Positions 63,710 to 64,000 of a DNA stretch of 64,000 nt are shown here, in pieces. Both the position numbers and the translations under genes were made by a program. Numbering within the stretch: the first letter of the stretch is position 1; each line of letters begins with the position of its first letter. A model generated the notes under the pieces. The model searched no databases. It was not told the DNA's origin and was given only the letters and a program-made list of their open reading frames with translations. The stretch is from Phycisphaerales bacterium. GTDB lineage: Bacteria; Bacteroidota; Bacteroidia; Chitinophagales; Chitinophagaceae. The stretch covers positions 1-64,000 of the forward strand of contig JASGCQ010000001.1 in assembly GCA_030054025.1 (NCBI GenBank). Direction: 5' to 3'.

Positions 63710-64000
63710 ATGACAAAGAAAAACATCATTAAAAGAGTAAGTCTTACAGCGGCATTAGCGATTACTGTATCTTGTGCCTATGCTCAAGATATCCATTTTA
63801 CTCAATTTAATGCTACGCCATTGACACTCAATCCGGCTTTTACGGGAGCCTTTGAGGGGCCGATTCGTGCCTCTGCGATTTATCGCGATCAGTGGAGAAG
63901 CGTTGTAGGGTCTGCGGCCTATCGCACTTTTGCAGTGTCTGTAGATGCGCCAGTTAAAAATTTGAATGGGGATGATTACTTGGCAGCAGGCATTCAAATT
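63710..64000 (+). CDS. PorP/SprF-family type IX secretion membrane protein (partial)
   Basis: The first 97 residues of a protein that runs off the right edge. A signal peptide ends at about SCAYAQ, and the mature part begins DIHFTQFNATPLTLNPAFTG, followed by IYRDQWRSVVGSAAYRTFAVSVDAP, the family signature of PorP/SprF proteins. These are outer membrane proteins that hold modules of the T9SS or anchor specific cargo such as adhesins; many genomes have several copies, often beside a cargo gene, so the partner may lie just outside the window. The ATG at 63710 precedes the signal peptide. Confidence 0.9.
   Translation, partial: MTKKNIIKRVSLTAALAITVSCAYAQDIHFTQFNATPLTLNPAFTGAFEGPIRASAIYRDQWRSVVGSAAYRTFAVSVDAPVKNLNGDDYLAAGIQI

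Overview
The window reads as chromosomal DNA of a Bacteroidota species, most likely Chitinophagales or a close relative. The evidence is a set of type IX secretion (T9SS) and gliding genes (GldJ, PorU, PorV, a PorP/SprF protein), secreted proteins with T9SS sorting tails, promoters of the Bacteroidota form (TTTG, about 19 bases, TAnnTTTG), almost no Shine-Dalgarno sequences, a MurF-alanine racemase fusion, and a futalosine-pathway menaquinone enzyme. I cannot name the species from sequence alone.

Layout. 1-3.8 kb: a possible transposase end, a DinB-like protein, a small membrane protein, a PstS-like lipoprotein and a TPR protein. 3.8-6.3 kb: mqnC converging on murF. 6.3-13.4 kb: gldJ facing porU-porV, the core of T9SS surface anchoring. 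13.5-26.5 kb: a cytochrome/beta-propeller lipoprotein and two very large T9SS cargo proteins, one (2439 residues) with six modules of about 280 residues, the other a predicted beta-helix. 26.6-30.3 kb: rpsF-rpsR-rplI behind a likely S6:S18 leader, then an L,D-transpeptidase, rbfA and a LolC/E-type permease. 30.3-31.1 kb: a scar made of tRNA-Leu(GAG), a decayed serine recombinase end and a frameshifted acyl-CoA thioesterase. 31.4-44.5 kb: the S10-spc ribosomal protein run from rpsJ to secY-map, interrupted between rplB and rpsS by a NYN-domain (putative RNase) gene. 44.6-52.5 kb: an Asp-box T9SS cargo protein, a secreted peptidylarginine deiminase-like protein beside the citrulline hydrolase ctlX, nadD and a Wzi/RemB-like outer membrane protein. 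52.5-64 kb: pyrC, a broken minus-strand gene, pyrG, two small lipoproteins, the murF-alr fusion, lolA, ftsK and the start of a PorP/SprF gene.

How it fits together. PorU and PorV process and anchor T9SS cargo at the cell surface, GldJ belongs to the associated gliding/secretion machinery, and at least four cargo proteins with sorting tails lie in this window. The PAD-like enzyme and CtlX could form a route from surface arginine to citrulline to ornithine. The ribosomal block is unusual: no rpsL-rpsG-fusA before rpsJ, no infA-rpsM-rpsK-rpsD-rpoA-rplQ after map, an RNase-like gene inside it, and a hairpin in most of its longer gaps.

The best leads are the NYN gene inside the S10 operon, the tRNA-Leu integration scar, and the broken gene at 53.9-54.3 kb. 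None of this proves a new system; it marks where to look.
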